A stretch of 64,000 bases of DNA. It comes from Vanilla planifolia. Its lineage: Eukaryota > Streptophyta > Magnoliopsida > Asparagales > Orchidaceae. Below the pieces are notes generated by a model that did no database searches, was not told the DNA's origin, and saw only the letters and a program-made list of their open reading frames with translations. The position numbers and the translations under genes were made by a program. How positions within the stretch are numbered: the first letter of the stretch is position 1; the number at the start of each line of letters is the position of its first letter. The stretch covers positions 110,745 to 174,744 of the forward strand of contig JAIUJO010000183.1 in NCBI GenBank assembly GCA_023846275.1, written 5' to 3'. Shown here piece by piece: positions 1 through 14,729 of this stretch.

Positions 1-3000
1 GTGTACATGCTTGTGTCTATGCTACATGTGTGTATGTGTGCATATGAGTGTGTACATTTTCATGTGTATGTGTGCATTCAAACATGTGTGTGTCTATGTA
101 TATGTCTTAGTGTGTGTGTGTGTGTGACTATGTTTATGCACACATGTGTGTATATGTGATTGTGTTTATGTTTATGCATGTGGGTATGCTTGTTCTTCTA
201 TGTGGGCACGTATATTGGTTTATGTGTGTGTATAAGTATATATATGTACATGCATGATTGGGTATGTGTGTGTGCTTTTGTATGTGGGTATGTTTGTGTG
301 CATGTGGGTGTGTATACATATGTATATATGCATGCATGTGAGTTTGTGCATGTGCATGTATGGGAGCATGTGAGTTAGTGTCTTTGTACTTTTGGGCTTA
401 TGCATGTGTGTGTATGTGTTTGTGGTTATGAGTTTTTACATGTATGTGCATAGGTTCACATGTGTGTGTGCATGTATGTATATGTGCATGTTTTTTACTC
501 TACTCTTATGCATGTGTGTGAATGTGCGTATGTGTATACTTGTGTGTGTGTAAGTGTGTGTGGATGTGAATGTTTGTTTTTGTAGCATGTGTGCATGTGC
601 ATGTGTGTGATTGATTGTGTGCATATGCATGTGTGTGGTCATGTGTGTGTACATGTGTGTCTACAAGTGTATGTGCATGATCAATTTTGTGTCTGCATGT
701 TAGTGTGTGTGTGTCTATGTGTGCATGTACTTGTGTTCATACATGCATGTGTGTGTGTGTATTTATGAGCATGTGTTCATGTGTGTGCTTGTGTGGATGT
801 TTGTGCAAACATGTGGTGTGTCTACATGGATGTGTGAATGTATGTGCATGCATGTGTGCATGTGTGTGTGCATGTGTGTGCATATGTTTGAGTATGCATG
901 CTCTTGTCTATGTATGTATGTGTACATTTGCATGTGTAAGTGCATGTGCATGTGTGATTATGAGAGTTTATGTGTGTTTGTTTGTCTGTGTGGATGTGTG
1001 CATGCATTTGTGAATGTGTGTGTAGTTGTGTGCATGTGTTCACTTGCATCTATATGTACGTGTGTGTTTGTGTGTAAATGTGTGTGTGTGCATGTGCCTA
1101 TGTGTATGTATGTTTGTATGTGTATGGGTGTGCATGTGTGTGTGTGTCAAAATACATGTGTGCATGTGTGTGCATGGGCATGAGAGTGGGTGTGTTTTTG
1201 TGTGTGTTTATGTGTATATGTGTGTGTGTGTGCATTTATGTGCATATGTATATGTGTTTGTATGTGTAGGTGCATATCTATGTGTTGTTGTTTGTACATG
1301 TGTGTGAGCATGTGTACGCATATGTGAGAGCATGCACATGAGTGTATAGGAGTGTCGTGTATGCATGTCTGTGTGCACGAATTTTTGTATGTGTGCATGT
1401 ATGTATGTGTGAATACTTGTACGTCAATGTGGGTGTGCATTCACATACGTTAGTGTCCATGAGTGTGTGTGAGCATACATGGGTGTGTGTATGTGTGTTT
1501 ATCGATATGTATGCTCTTGTATGCATGCATTTATGTGTGCATGTGTGTCTTTGTGTACATGTCTATGTATATGTGTACTTGCTTGTTTGTGAGTTTACAT
1601 GCATGCTTGTGCATGTCTACATGTGAATTTTTATGTGCATGTCTATGCATTTTTGTGCATGTATGTGTATGTGTATGTAGTGCATGTTTACGTGTGCATG
1701 TTTGTAAGCATATACATACGTGTATATGCATGTATATTTGCTTGCATACATGTGTCAGCAGATGTGCGTGTGCATGTGCATGTTTGCATGCATGTGTTTT
1801 GGGGGTGCCCATGTGTGTGTATGTGTGTGCAAGCATACTTATGTGTGTCTGTGGATAATGTCTATTTGTGTTTGTGGGTATGTGTGTAGGTTCATTTAAC
1901 AAGGGTTCAGTATGAGCATGCTTATCTACTTGCATGTGTGTGTGCATACATTTGTGTGCATGTGTGTTAATGTGTCAATATGTGTGTGTGCATCTCTATG
2001 TACATGTATGCATGTAATTATGTGCATCATTATAAGCACATGTGTAGGCATGTGTTGTGTTTATGCTTGTGAGTGTTCATATGTTTGCATGTTTGTGCTT
2101 GTGCATATTTGTTTGACTTCATGTGTGAGTGTGCATTAGTGCATGCATTTATGTGTGTGTGCACATGAGTGTGTTTATGTGTGTTTGTGTGTGCATGTGT
2201 GAATGTGTTCATGTGAGTGTTCGTGCATGGGCACTATGTGTTCTTATGGGTGGGCACATATGTGTGTATGCATGTGTGCATTTATGGTATGTGCATGTCT
2301 TCATTTGTGTATGTGTATATGTGTATTTTTTGTGCATATGTGTGGCTGCATGTATATGTGAGTTTACATGCATGTGTGTGCACATGTGTGCTTGTGTGTA
2401 CATATGTGTGCATGTGCATTTCTCTATGCATGCTTGTGAGCCTATGTGTGTGTGTGCATATTCCTATCAATGTGCATGTGCACATGTTTATGTATACATG
2501 TGTGTGCATGCATGTATATGTGCACAAGTGAATGTCTGTGTGTGCACATTTGCATGCACATGTGTATGTTGGGGTGTATGTGGGTGTGTGAGAGCATGTG
2601 CATGTTTGTGTGTATAGGCATATGTGTGCATATGTGTGTGTGTGTGTGTGAATTTATCTGTCTATGTGTGTACATGTGTGTGTGCATGTGTGTGTACATG
2701 TTTTTTATGTGGTTGTATGTTGGCTCATATGTGTGTTTATGCATTTACATTTGCATGCACTTGTGCAAGTGCATGCGAGTTTAGGTGTACGTCTTTTTGT
2801 GTGCATTTAAGTATGTGCAAATGTGTGTGTAAGTGTATGTGTGTATGCATGCCTATATTTATAGGCATGTGTGTGCATGTCTATATGTATGTGTTTGGAT
2901 TTCTATGTGCCATTGCAAATGCATGTGCATATATGTGCATGTGCTTGTGTGTCCATGTGTGTGATTGTGTTTGTGTGTGAGTGTGTGTGTGCATCCATGA

Positions 3001-4484
3001 TTATGTGAGTACATTTGTGTGTAAGTGTGCGCATTTGTGTCAAGGTGTGCACATATGTGTATAGGTGTATGTTTGTTCTTGTGTGTGTGTGGGTATGTGC
3101 ATGTGTGCATGTCATGCACATGTGTGTGTAGTGTGTGCAGATGTGAGTATGTGCATGCATGTGTGCGTACATGTGTACATGCATGTGTGTGTGTGCATGT
3201 TTGTACATAATCATGTGTGTGTGTTCTTGTCTATGTACATTTTTGCTTGTGCATGTGTGTGCACATGCATGTGTGCATGTTTGTATATGTGTGTAGGTGT
3301 GTTTGTGCTTTTGTGGTTATGTTTGTATTATCATGTGCATGTGTACCTATGCATGTGCATGTGTTAGTGTATGTTAATGTGTGTGTATGTGTGCATGTGT
3401 ATATTTATATGCATATGCATTCATGTGTGTGTACATTCATGCACGTGCTTGCTTGTGCATGTCTATATATATGTGTTTACATTTCTATAGGACTTTGATA
3501 GTGCATGTACATGTGTCCACATGTGCCTCTATGTGTGTGTGTCTGTATGCATGTGCATTTGCATTTGTGTGAGGGTGTTTATGTACATGTGTTTGCAGGA
3601 GGGATGCATGTATATGCATGCATGTATGGGTGCATACACATATGTGTGTGTTTATATGTTTATCTATGGGTTTGTTTGTGTTTTTGTGTGTTCATGCATG
3701 TGTTTGCATGTGTGAGTGTATGTGTGCATACATGCATATGTGCATGTATGGGGTGCATACCTGTGTGTGTCTTCGAGTGCGTGTATGCAAGTGCATATGT
3801 GCATTTATGTATGTGTGTGTGTATTTGTCTATGTGTGTGCATATGTGTGCAAGTGTGTTTGTATGTATGCATGAGTTTGTGTGCAAGTGCATGCGTGCAT
3901 GTGTTAATTTGTGTTTGTTTGTGCTTGTCTGTGTATGTGTGTGTGTATGTCTATGTGCATGTCTATATGTGTGTATGTGTGCATGTCAATGTATACATGT
4001 GTGGTTATGTAGGTGTGTGCAAGTATGTGTGTGTGTGTGTGTGCAAATTTTTGTGTGTTCCTTTTCATTAGTGTGTGTCTTCATGTCTATGTGTGCATGT
4101 GTACATGTGCACATGTGCATTTATATATGTGTGTATATGTGCATGTGTGTTTGTTTGTGTATGCATATGCAAATGTGTGCTAGCATGTTTGTGTGCAAAT
4201 GCATGTGTGTGCATGTGTGTTTGTGTGTGCTTGTTTGTATATGAGAGTGTGTCTATGTGCATGTCTGTATGTGTGTATGTGTGCATGTCAATGTATGCAT
4301 GTGTGGTTGTGTGCAAGTGTGTGTATGTGTGTAGGTGTTTGTGTGTGCCTTTTTGTCAGTGTGTGTGTGTATAAATCTATGTATGTCTATGTACCATGTG
4401 AGGTTGTGTGTGTGCATGAGCATGTTTGCATGTACCTTTGACCGTGTGTTTGCATGCGTGGTTATGTCTATGCACATGTGTTGG
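1..4484 (+). repeat. Degenerate TG-rich array (TG on + strand)
   Basis: The whole stretch is built from short words such as TGTGTG, GCATGTG, ATGTGTGC, TATGTG and ACATG, with occasional interruptions. It is not a pure dinucleotide microsatellite. The words keep purine-pyrimidine alternation for long runs, and the + strand is almost free of runs of A or C. No fixed short period is visible by eye, though local near-copies exist. Long open frames occur on both strands because stop codons are rare in such words; they would give Cys/Val/Met/His-rich low-complexity peptides and are not genes. It begins before base 1 and ends at the strand switch near 4484. Its function is unknown. Confidence 0.9.
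3950..4313 (+). repeat. Near-identical 60-bp segments 302 bp apart in the TG array
   Basis: A segment starting TCTATGTGCATGTCT at 3950 recurs at 4252 with only a few substitutions over about 60 bp. Both copies continue into similar downstream text (a CATGTCAATGTAT word, then a GTGTGGTT word). This shows that the array grew by segmental duplication of a few hundred bases as well as by dinucleotide slippage. Confidence 0.75.
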
Positions 4485-4530
4485 CAACACACATACACAT
4501 ACAGACATGCACATTGCATGCAAACACACA
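4440..4530. other. Strand-switch junction: TG-rich to CA-rich
   Basis: Composition flips within a few bases at about 4484. To the left the + strand reads TG-rich, to the right CA-rich. At the apex TGTGTT is followed by GGC and AACACA, a short inverted repeat. The left flank (ATGTCTATGCACATGTGTT) resembles the reverse complement of the right flank with small gaps, so a local imperfect palindrome of roughly 25 bp per arm is centred here. I could not find a precise long palindrome further out. This is either a true inversion junction or a head-to-head array boundary. Confidence 0.75.
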
Positions 4531-7500
4531 AACATACACAAATACATATATGCACACACAAATAAACACGTAAATACAGATTCACACAAGCATGCATAAA
4601 CATAGACACATGCATGTACAAGCACACATACACATGCACAATGCACATGCACATTCACAAACACATGCACAAATGAACATGCATAGGCACATGCACACAA
4701 ATTCATGCACACAAGCATGTACACAGACACACGTGCACACACATGCATAAAAACAAGAACTTTTACAAACACACACAAATGCAACATAAACATGCACAAT
4801 GATAGCACAAACAAGCAAGCATACACACAAGTATATGTACATGCACACATGCATATACACATACACACAAACATAGGCACATACACATGCACTCGCACAA
4901 ACATATGCACACATTGGCATGAACCCAATTGTATACACATAGGTATGCACATACTCACATAGGCATGAACCCAAGCATGCACATACACATACATATACAC
5001 ATACATATATAGACCAATACACATGGACACACACACACACTAAGAAAAATTCAAATGCAAACACTCACAGACCAATGCATACATGTAGAAAAATGCACAC
5101 ACACACATATGCACCTACACATGGGCATGCACATGTACATAAACTAGTGCACACACACACACATACAAATGCATATGCACATGCATACATAGATATGTAT
5201 GCACAGATAAGCATGCACACACACATGCACACATATAGACAAGCATTTGCACATGTATGCATGCACATGCACACACACATGCATATGCACATTATACATG
5301 CACAAACACATGCACACATAAACACAAATGTAAACACATTCACATATGGACAAATACACACATGCAAGCACACATACACATGTGCAAATGCACATTGATA
5401 AACATTCTGGTACATGTTCCCACACATGCATACACTTACACACACACACATGGGTGCAGACATATACATGCATAAGAACATGCACACACATATACACATC
5501 GATGCACACATGTACATAAGCAAGCATAAACACAAGCACTTGAACAAACACACACACACAGACATAGACACGTACTAACATACACATTCGTTGTGTGCAC
5601 ACACACATTTGTATGCATGCACTCACTCAAACACACACACACACACACACACACCAATAAACACATTGCTATGCATATATGCACACATAGATGCACGCAT
5701 GCATGTGTACATATACATAAAACATAGTCATATGCACACAAACATATATGTATGCTTGAGCACACAAATAAACTCTCATAGGCTCGCACAAACTTTCACA
5801 CATACAGACATATACACATACTAGCACACATGCACATAGTCACAAATAAACACATGCACATGCCTGTAGACCCATGCATCCACACACATATGGATACAAG
5901 AATGCACCACACAAATAAGGAACACACATGCACACGTACATGCACATAGATGCAAACATGTGAACATGCAAACACATAAGCATACATAGATATGCAATGC
6001 ACACAACTACACACACCCACACTCTCGCACATAAATGCATAGATATGTATGCATGTATACACACAACCACACAAACAAACACACACATGCATCCACTCAT
6101 TTGTGCTCGTTGCACACAACATATACAAACACACACACAACTACATGCATGCACAAACACGTAGCATAGGTGTATATGAATACATGCACATAACCACACA
6201 TGGATGCAATCACACACATAGAAGCACTTATACACCTACAAATGCACATGTGAACACAGCCACACACTCAAACAAGCACTACCCCTCTCCCTGCCCATAT
6301 ACACACACACACATGCTTATATACACACACACATGCACACATGTTGACACGTACACAAGAATACACAGTTACATACGTGCACCCAAACAAACACATGCAC
6401 ACTAACACATTAGCACATGCACATGCACACATAGACACATAGGTGCACATAAATATGCACACACAAGCACAATCACGCATACATGCACATTACATAAGCA
6501 CACTTATGTACACAAATGCACACACACATGCACATGCGTAGACATACACACATGCATGCGCTCACACACTCACAAGTGAACATACAAGCACACATACACA
6601 AAAAGAAATTCACACATTGGCATGCACATACACCCTCATGCACATGCAAAAATGCATATATGCACAAACATATGCATATAGACATACACATGCTCAAACA
6701 CACTAATGCACACACACATACATCCAATGGCATGCACTCACACAAGTACTTACCCATGCTTACAAACACACACATAAACACATATACACACACCTACACA
6801 AATATATGGATATGCACATGAACACCCACATGCACACAAATACATGCATGCACTCACATAGATACACATGCACACATATACACACAAACACTCATACCCA
6901 TGCACACATAAATGCATAGACATACAAATCTACACTTGCAGAAAGACATGCACATATGCAAACAAGCACACATACCTACACTAACATGCACATGCATACA
7001 AACACACACACAAACACACACATAATCACATGCACATGCATACAGAAGCATATGTCTACATATACACAAACATAAACACACACACAAACATAGATGCACA
7101 TGCACATGCAAACATATGCATAAACACATAAACACACAATGACACGAATGAACACATGCACATTCATTAGGTATGCATATACAAATGCACACATATGTAC
7201 AAAGAACACACAAGCACCTAACACATGTGCATGCACAACACAAGTACACATGTACACACATACACACATATACACAAACACATCCATACACACCTATGTA
7301 CTTATACTCACACACACCTACCCACATATACACATACAAACACACACACACACACATACAAAGAGATGTAGATGCACACACACACACACATATGCACAAG
7401 TATAAGTACACACAAACATGCATGCATGCAAGCATACATATGCATATGCATGCACACACATGCACATGCAAAAAAAGGAACATGCATGAACATGCACATG

Positions 7501-7680
7501 CATAAACACACATATGCATGAAAGAACACACATGCAAACACATACACACATGAATACACACTTGTACACACACCTACATAAACACTCATGTACATATACA
7601 CGTACACACACACACATACATGCATATGCTTTCTCACAAACACACACAGACACATAGGCACACATGTACATAAAGTTGCA

Positions 7681-7731
7681 CACACCCACACAAACATGAA
7701 GTCCCACACACACCCACACAAACATGAAGTC
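7681..7731 (+). repeat. 23-bp duplicate at 28-bp offset
   Basis: The text CACACCCACACAAACATG and the five bases after it occur at 7681-7703 and again at 7709-7731. It is a small exact tandem duplication inside the CA array. Confidence 0.8.
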
Positions 7732-8221
7732 ACACACACACTTGCATGCACACACGCACTCCCATACACACACAAATGCACTCATGCTCATACACCCACA
7801 CACACACACACACATGTAAATAAACATGCACATACAAGCACACACAACACACACAAGCACATCCTCGCATGCACACACAAGCACATAACCACACACACGC
7901 ACACACAAAAACGCACACACATGCACAAGAACACACACACTCACGCTCACACTAAGAAGTAGACAAAGTGCATGCACGCACACATATGTACATCAACAAA
8001 CTCACACACATATACATACTATCACATGGAAATACACACATGCATATTCATATGTAGACATGTACATATGTGGAAACACTTGAACACATGTAGGCACATT
8101 TGTACAAACACACACATACACACATTGACATGCACACATGAACACACACATGAACACACACATAGAATCAAACAGAAACATACTTACAAATACACACACA
8201 TGCACACACATGAACACACAC

Positions 8222-8345
8222 ATGCAGCAAATCGACACGCACTCATGGCCACACATGCACACACACATGAACACACACAAAACACACATATGCAGCACAT
8301 CAACACAAACTCATGCCTACACATGCACTCACACGCATGCACACA
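8222..8345 (+). repeat. Imperfect tandem pair, 68-bp offset
   Basis: The word ATGCAGCA, followed by a CAACACAAACTCATG-like segment and CACACATGCAC, appears at 8222 and again 68 bp later with several substitutions. It is one of the few places in the CA array where a short unit can be aligned with confidence. Confidence 0.6.
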
Positions 8346-8473
8346 TGCACATGCACACACACATGAATGCATTCACAGATAGACATTCAAATGCACATGC
8401 ACAAACACATATGAATGCATACATAATATAAACAAACATGTATTTGAATACGCACACACACACACATGTTCAA

Positions 8474-8521
8474 GCACACTCTTATGGACATGTCCATGCA
8501 CACTCTTATGGACATGTCCAT
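8474..8521. repeat. 24-bp tandem pair carrying a 14-bp perfect palindrome
   Basis: Two exact 24-bp copies stand head to tail at 8474-8497 and 8498-8521. Each ends in ATGGACATGTCCAT (8484-8497 and 8508-8521), which equals its own reverse complement. The composition is unlike the surrounding CA words. The pair could simply be a slippage duplication, or a paired dyad-symmetric site; nothing else in the sequence tells which. Confidence 0.85.
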
Positions 8522-10170
8522 ACACATGTAAAATTACATAATCACGAGAGTGCAACACACAACATAATAATATGCACACATACATCCACAGACATGAAGA
8601 CATAGACATGCACACTTACACATACGTACATACATCCACATATGCATGCACACACATGCACTCGCACAAGCACACACGTGCATAGATACATGCTAAAAAG
8701 CACAAAAACACTCACAAACATACACATGAATTCACATACAAACAGAAAAATAAACATGCTCAAACACATAAATGAATAGAAACATATACTCCCATATGCA
8801 TATACACATACTCACACATGACCATGTGCACACACACACACACAAATGCATGTACCCACAAACACACACACATACACACCTACACACATAGATACATGTG
8901 CATCATACATGCTAACAAACACACACACATGCATTAGCACACACATGCTCATGCACACACATGCATATAAAAGCACATGCACAAACACACACACACATGA
9001 ACACGCACATAGAAATGCACAAATAAATAAAGACTCGAACAAACAAACATACACACACATGCACACACACATATACACAAATGCACACACACATAGACAT
9101 AAACAAAGTCACTCATAAGGACACACAATTGAAGGCACACACAAATAAGCATGCATACACTCACACATGCACACATACATAAACTCATACATGCATGCAC
9201 ACACGCACACACATGCACTCACACATATACACACACACATGTTCAAACATAGGCACACACACTTGCACAGACATGCACACACAATCATTTAGACTTGCAC
9301 TCACACCAACACAAACATTCTTATACACAAAGACACACACACACACATGTAAACATCCACCCACAAATAGATGCAAACATGAATATGCATTTGCAAAAAC
9401 ACATAAAAATACCCAAGCATAAGCATGCACAAAAACACTCACATACAAGAACACACATATGACCATGCATGCACAAATGCACCCACACACATGCAGCCAT
9501 AGACATGCATAGAGAGATGTTCACAAGCACACATATGCACAAGCACATACTCTCAACCACACCAAGACACACATGCTCACACACACGCACTTGTACACAC
9601 ACAAATTCACACTCATACATGCACAGAAACACACATAGGCACATTCACATGCACTCAAATATATGGACATACATACTCGCTTGTAAAGACACAAGCACTT
9701 GCATACATAGAAACACATGCATGCACGAGTGCACACACATGCCAATGCTACATATGTGCATAAACATACAAACATAGTAACACAATCACACACACATGTA
9801 CTAGTGCAAACATGAACTCATGCTTGAACATATGCACAAACATACAAACACAATAATGCACTCACGCACATAAAAATACATGTGCATGCACAAACATATG
9901 CATACATGAACACACACATACTCACAAAGTAAAACACACCTTCAAAATTGAATTCACACAAATATGCACCACACAAATGCATGCATAGGTACACACATGC
10001 ACACATGTATATACACATGCATGCACACACATACACACACACACACACATGTGAAGCCACAGGCATACATGTCACATAGACATGCACACAGTCACACACA
10101 CACATGTACACACATAGACCCTTGCATGCACCAACACATGCACGTGCACATCCGCACTCACAAACACACA

Positions 10171-12110
10171 CAATCAAATGAATGCACAAAAACATACACA
10201 TGCATAGTCGCATATGCACACACACATACACCCACATACATGAACACACATGCACGCATGAATGCACACGCACACACAACCACACATGCATAGACATGCA
10301 TACATTCATGCATACACATATGCACACTAAACCCTACCCACATGCATACCCACTCATGCATCATGCATGTGTGTGTGTGTGCACAAAGGCACACAAACAC
10401 ATGCTTCCAAGCACAAACACAAACACACACATGTGTGTACACACACAAACATGTATGCACAAACACACAAATGCAAATAGATGCACACACACATGCATGC
10501 ATCCTCACATGCGCACAGACATCTGCCCACCCACACATACATGCAAACCTACACGCACATACACACTGATAGATATACACACATGCACAACCACACACAC
10601 ACACACATAAACACAAACATGAAATGCACACACATGCATGCACAAGTGCATACACCGACAAATATGTACATATACACAAATATAGCATACACACACTATG
10701 CACATGCACACACATGCACATGAACAAACACTCACACATGCCAATACACACATGCACATGCACATAGACACATATGTACACACATGTATACGAACATACT
10801 CACACGTGCAAATATACAGGAAAACACAAGTGTACACTCACACGCCCATGCACACACACATGGATGAACACACACAAAAACATAGTAGCATGCACACAAA
10901 CACATTTATGTATATGCACACATACATACACACATGCACACTGACACACAAACACATGCACATAAACACACAGCTAGACAAGCACACATGCTCCCACATA
11001 TTCATCCATGTTTATGCACACACATGTCTATACACAGGCATGTAAACTTGTGCATACACACTTAAGAAAATGTGAACATTGCTCACATGCACAAACACGT
11101 GTATAAGCATATGAACACATACATGTGTGTGTATAGACATGAAAGCATGCCCAAACACATCACATATGCACACATGTACACACACTTGTGTGTGTATTCA
11201 AATGTACACACACATGCACATACATATGCACACACGCAAACAAACACACACGCAAGCACATACACAGACATGCATGCATGTGCATGTGTGCACATGTATA
11301 CACGCACTAACACACACACACACATGCCCACCTACAAACATGTACACACACACTTAGACACACGAACACATACACATGCACCAACATACACACATGCATG
11401 AGTACAAACAAGCATGCACGAATGCACTCACAAGAGCACACACACACCAACAAACATGAACACACATACACACTTGTGCACTCACCTACACATACATGTC
11501 TGAGCATGTACACATACATGCTTACAACAAAGCACACACACATATGCATGCAAGCACATGCACACACACATGCATGCACACAGTTAGTGCACAAACCCAG
11601 ACATACACACACACACATGCACACATGACACTCATGCACTTAACATGCATGCACCCACATATACGCATGCACACACTTGCACACACAAACCCACAAACAA
11701 CACAATCAAATGAATTCACAAAAGCATACATAGGCACAGACGCACATGCATACAAACACATACATAACAACATACATGCACACACAAATAACTACACACA
11801 CGTGCATAGACACACATACATGCACACATACACATATGTAGGAGCACCCACACGCACATGAACTCCCACCCATAAGAAAGCCTACACATGTATTGATACA
11901 TGTGTTTGCACACACAAACACAGCCACACATGCTTTCAAGTAGAAACACACACACACACATGTGTATACACACATAAACATGCATGCATAAACTCACAAA
12001 TGCAAATAGACACACACACACACACACATGCATCTATTCTCATATGCCCACACAGACACCCACTCACCCAAACACTCATACACACCATCATGCACATACA
12101 CATCCACATA
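10171..12110 (+). repeat. About 1.53-kb higher-order duplication in the CA array
   Basis: Unusual words recur in order at a constant offset. CAATCAAATGAA is at 10171 and 11703. The GCAAATAGA word followed by CATGCATC and a CACAGACA/CCCAC tail is at about 10472 and 12002. The offsets are 1532 and 1530 bp. A later pair, GAATGCACTCACAAGAGCACA at 11420 and 13022, has an offset of 1602. So the right end of the CA array holds at least two copies of a repeat of about 1.5-1.6 kb. Confidence 0.7.
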
Positions 12111-14654
12111 GGCACACCCACACACACAAATACAAACACAAACTTGCACACACACATATGCATACATACATGCATGCACACACAAACATGTGTAAATAAA
12201 TGTACAGACACATGAACACACATGTACATGCATGAACAAACACTCACAAATGTCCACATACATGAATGTACATACATGCACACACACACACACATGCAAA
12301 TATGCACACAAACAAACACAAGTGCACACTCACTCTTCTATGCACACACATGCACTATTGCATGCACATACACATGCATGGATGCATACATGCATAATTA
12401 CACACACACATGCACACTGATGCATGTGCACATGCACAACTATAAACATAGAGACATGCACATGTACATAAACACATATACATACACACACATGCACATA
12501 GACACAAACATATGTACATGCATACACTCTTAGACATGCACACATGCACCCACACATTCATACATGCTCATGCAAAAACATGGTCATACACACACAGGAG
12601 TGTAAAATGGTACACATTAATAAATGCAAATGCATATACACATAAACACATGTGCATAATTATATGAACACATACACATACATGTAACCATGCCCAAGCA
12701 CATGCATGCACACACATATGCACCTATGCACATGTACACACACTTGCACATGCACTCATATGTGTACACACATGCAAACGCATATGCACATATGCAAACA
12801 AGGGCTCACACATGCACACACACACATACACACATGCATGCATGTGCACGTGAGCACACACATGCACACATGCATGCCTGCACCACATATGCACACACAC
12901 ACATGCACACCTAATATGCGTGCACATGCACCCATAAAAATGAACACACACAGAAGCACATGAACTTACATACACACATGTGTGAGAGTACACACATGCA
13001 TAGACACACACAAGAATGCATGAATGCACTCACAAGAGCACATACATTCCCACACAAATGAACACACAAACACGTCTATGCACATGACTACACAAACGCT
13101 CATGCACATGCACGTGCACACACACACACATAGAAACACACACATAAATGTACACATGCACATACACACATCTTTGAACACACACACAAGCACATCTATA
13201 CACATACAAATACACACAAGAATCAACACACATATATGTGTGCACACATGTAGGCACACACACACTTGCACCTACGCATACACATATGTACACACACACA
13301 TGTATAAGATAGACACAAACGCTCACACATGCCTTCATGTGAAAGCATTTATGTAGCCACACACACACACACACACTAACACATACGTATACACACACAG
13401 ACATACACGTTTATTATTATTTTCTTCTTAACTCATAGTATATCAAGATGAGGTGCAATTGAGGTGAATTAGAAGTTGTTAGAAATTTCTTGAAGAGTTT
13501 GTCAAATTTGATTTTTTTTACTTTTAATTATAAAATATGTTTTTTAGATTTGGTAGATTTTTTAAGGTTTTTTATTTGCACTTAATTTAATGATCAATTA
13601 TGATCTCTTTAGTATCTTTTGGATTACAGTTTTGTCATATAAATGTTTTCTTTGATTTCTTTATGTTGCTATGTACCTCTAAATCTTTTCTCATGTGATC
13701 TTTACATTACTTTGATTTTATTAAATTTTTAATTTTTGAAATTTATTTTATTTAATAATTAATATATATATTTACTTTGTAATAAGATATTAAATTATAT
13801 TATTTAAAATTATTTACTTTTACAATTCATACAAAATCCTAAAAAAGAATGATCAAAATTAAAAATTTTAAAACTTTTATTTTCCAGGATTTTTGTACAT
13901 GTCATGAGACATTTTGATTCATATTTAATTCAACTATAGAGCTTGTTAAATTTAATCTTTTTAGTATCTTAGAATAAAAAATTCTCAAATATTTAATCTA
14001 ATTCCTTTAAACTGTTTGTCAATTTTGTTATATTACTATAGAAATGAAAATCTCATATCATGTGATCATTTCATTACTTTTAACTTTTTATGTTACATTG
14101 CTTCAAATAATATAACTTTAGCTTTTATATATATTTACTTATTTTTAAATAATTTCTTTGTTTATTTTTATTTACTTTGGTAATTAATAATAATTCGACA
14201 TGATGACTGATTCAGATGACACTAATGTCATGTGAGTGGTCATGAAGAGCTATGTCCAAATAATTGTTAACTATTATTTATTTTTTGTTATTAATTAATA
14301 AAAATTCCAAATAAGGTCTATTAAGGACAAAATAAATATGGTTAGGCTTACCATGATGAGAACTATAAAATTACATATTTATTTTTTATTTTATGCTTTT
14401 TAAGTTTTTAGTAATTTGGTACATTTTGGAAGACATTCTAATTCAAGCTTCATTTGATGATTGAGATATGCTACACTTGGATGCCTTAGTATATGTGAAT
14501 GCAACATTCCCATAAAATTTATTTAATTTTGTCAAATAATACCCGTAACTCTAAATCTTCCATCATGTGTTGTTCACATTAATTTTATTTAGTTGTATTA
14601 ATTTATTTAACTTTATCTTATTTAAGCTCTCATATATATATATAGATACATACA

Positions 14655-14661
<7 letters not shown>

Positions 14662-14716
<55 letters not shown>
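14662..14716. repeat. (AC)n microsatellite flanked by (TA)n
   Basis: An uninterrupted AC run of about 27 copies is preceded by TATATATATAGATACATACACACA and followed by about seven TA steps. It lies inside a satellite monomer. The open frame reading through it is an artefact. Confidence 0.95.

Positions 14717-14729
<13 letters not shown>

Larger units (their letters stand above)
4485..13410 (-). repeat. Degenerate CA-rich array (TG on - strand)
   Basis: This is the same repeat family as the left block but inverted, and about twice as long. Words such as ACACAC, CATGCAC, ACATAC, ATGCACACA and CACATG dominate, with almost perfect purine-pyrimidine alternation. Within it are a few short near-exact duplications and one larger repeat of about 1.53 kb. 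It ends at about 13410, where the text changes within 30 bases to AT-rich satellite. The long open frames here are composition artefacts. I see no gene, RNA gene or transposon ends in it. Confidence 0.9.

Noticed and set aside
134..13404. Many open frames of 60-239 codons on both strands in the TG/CA array, rich in Cys, Val, Met, His and Thr
   Set aside because: TG and CA words seldom form stop codons, so long frames arise in several frames at once. The peptides are low in complexity and no domain, initiation context or codon preference is visible.
1..13410. Telomeric or interstitial telomere repeat
   Set aside because: No TTTAGGG or CCCTAAA tandem units are present; TG-richness alone is not telomeric in plants.
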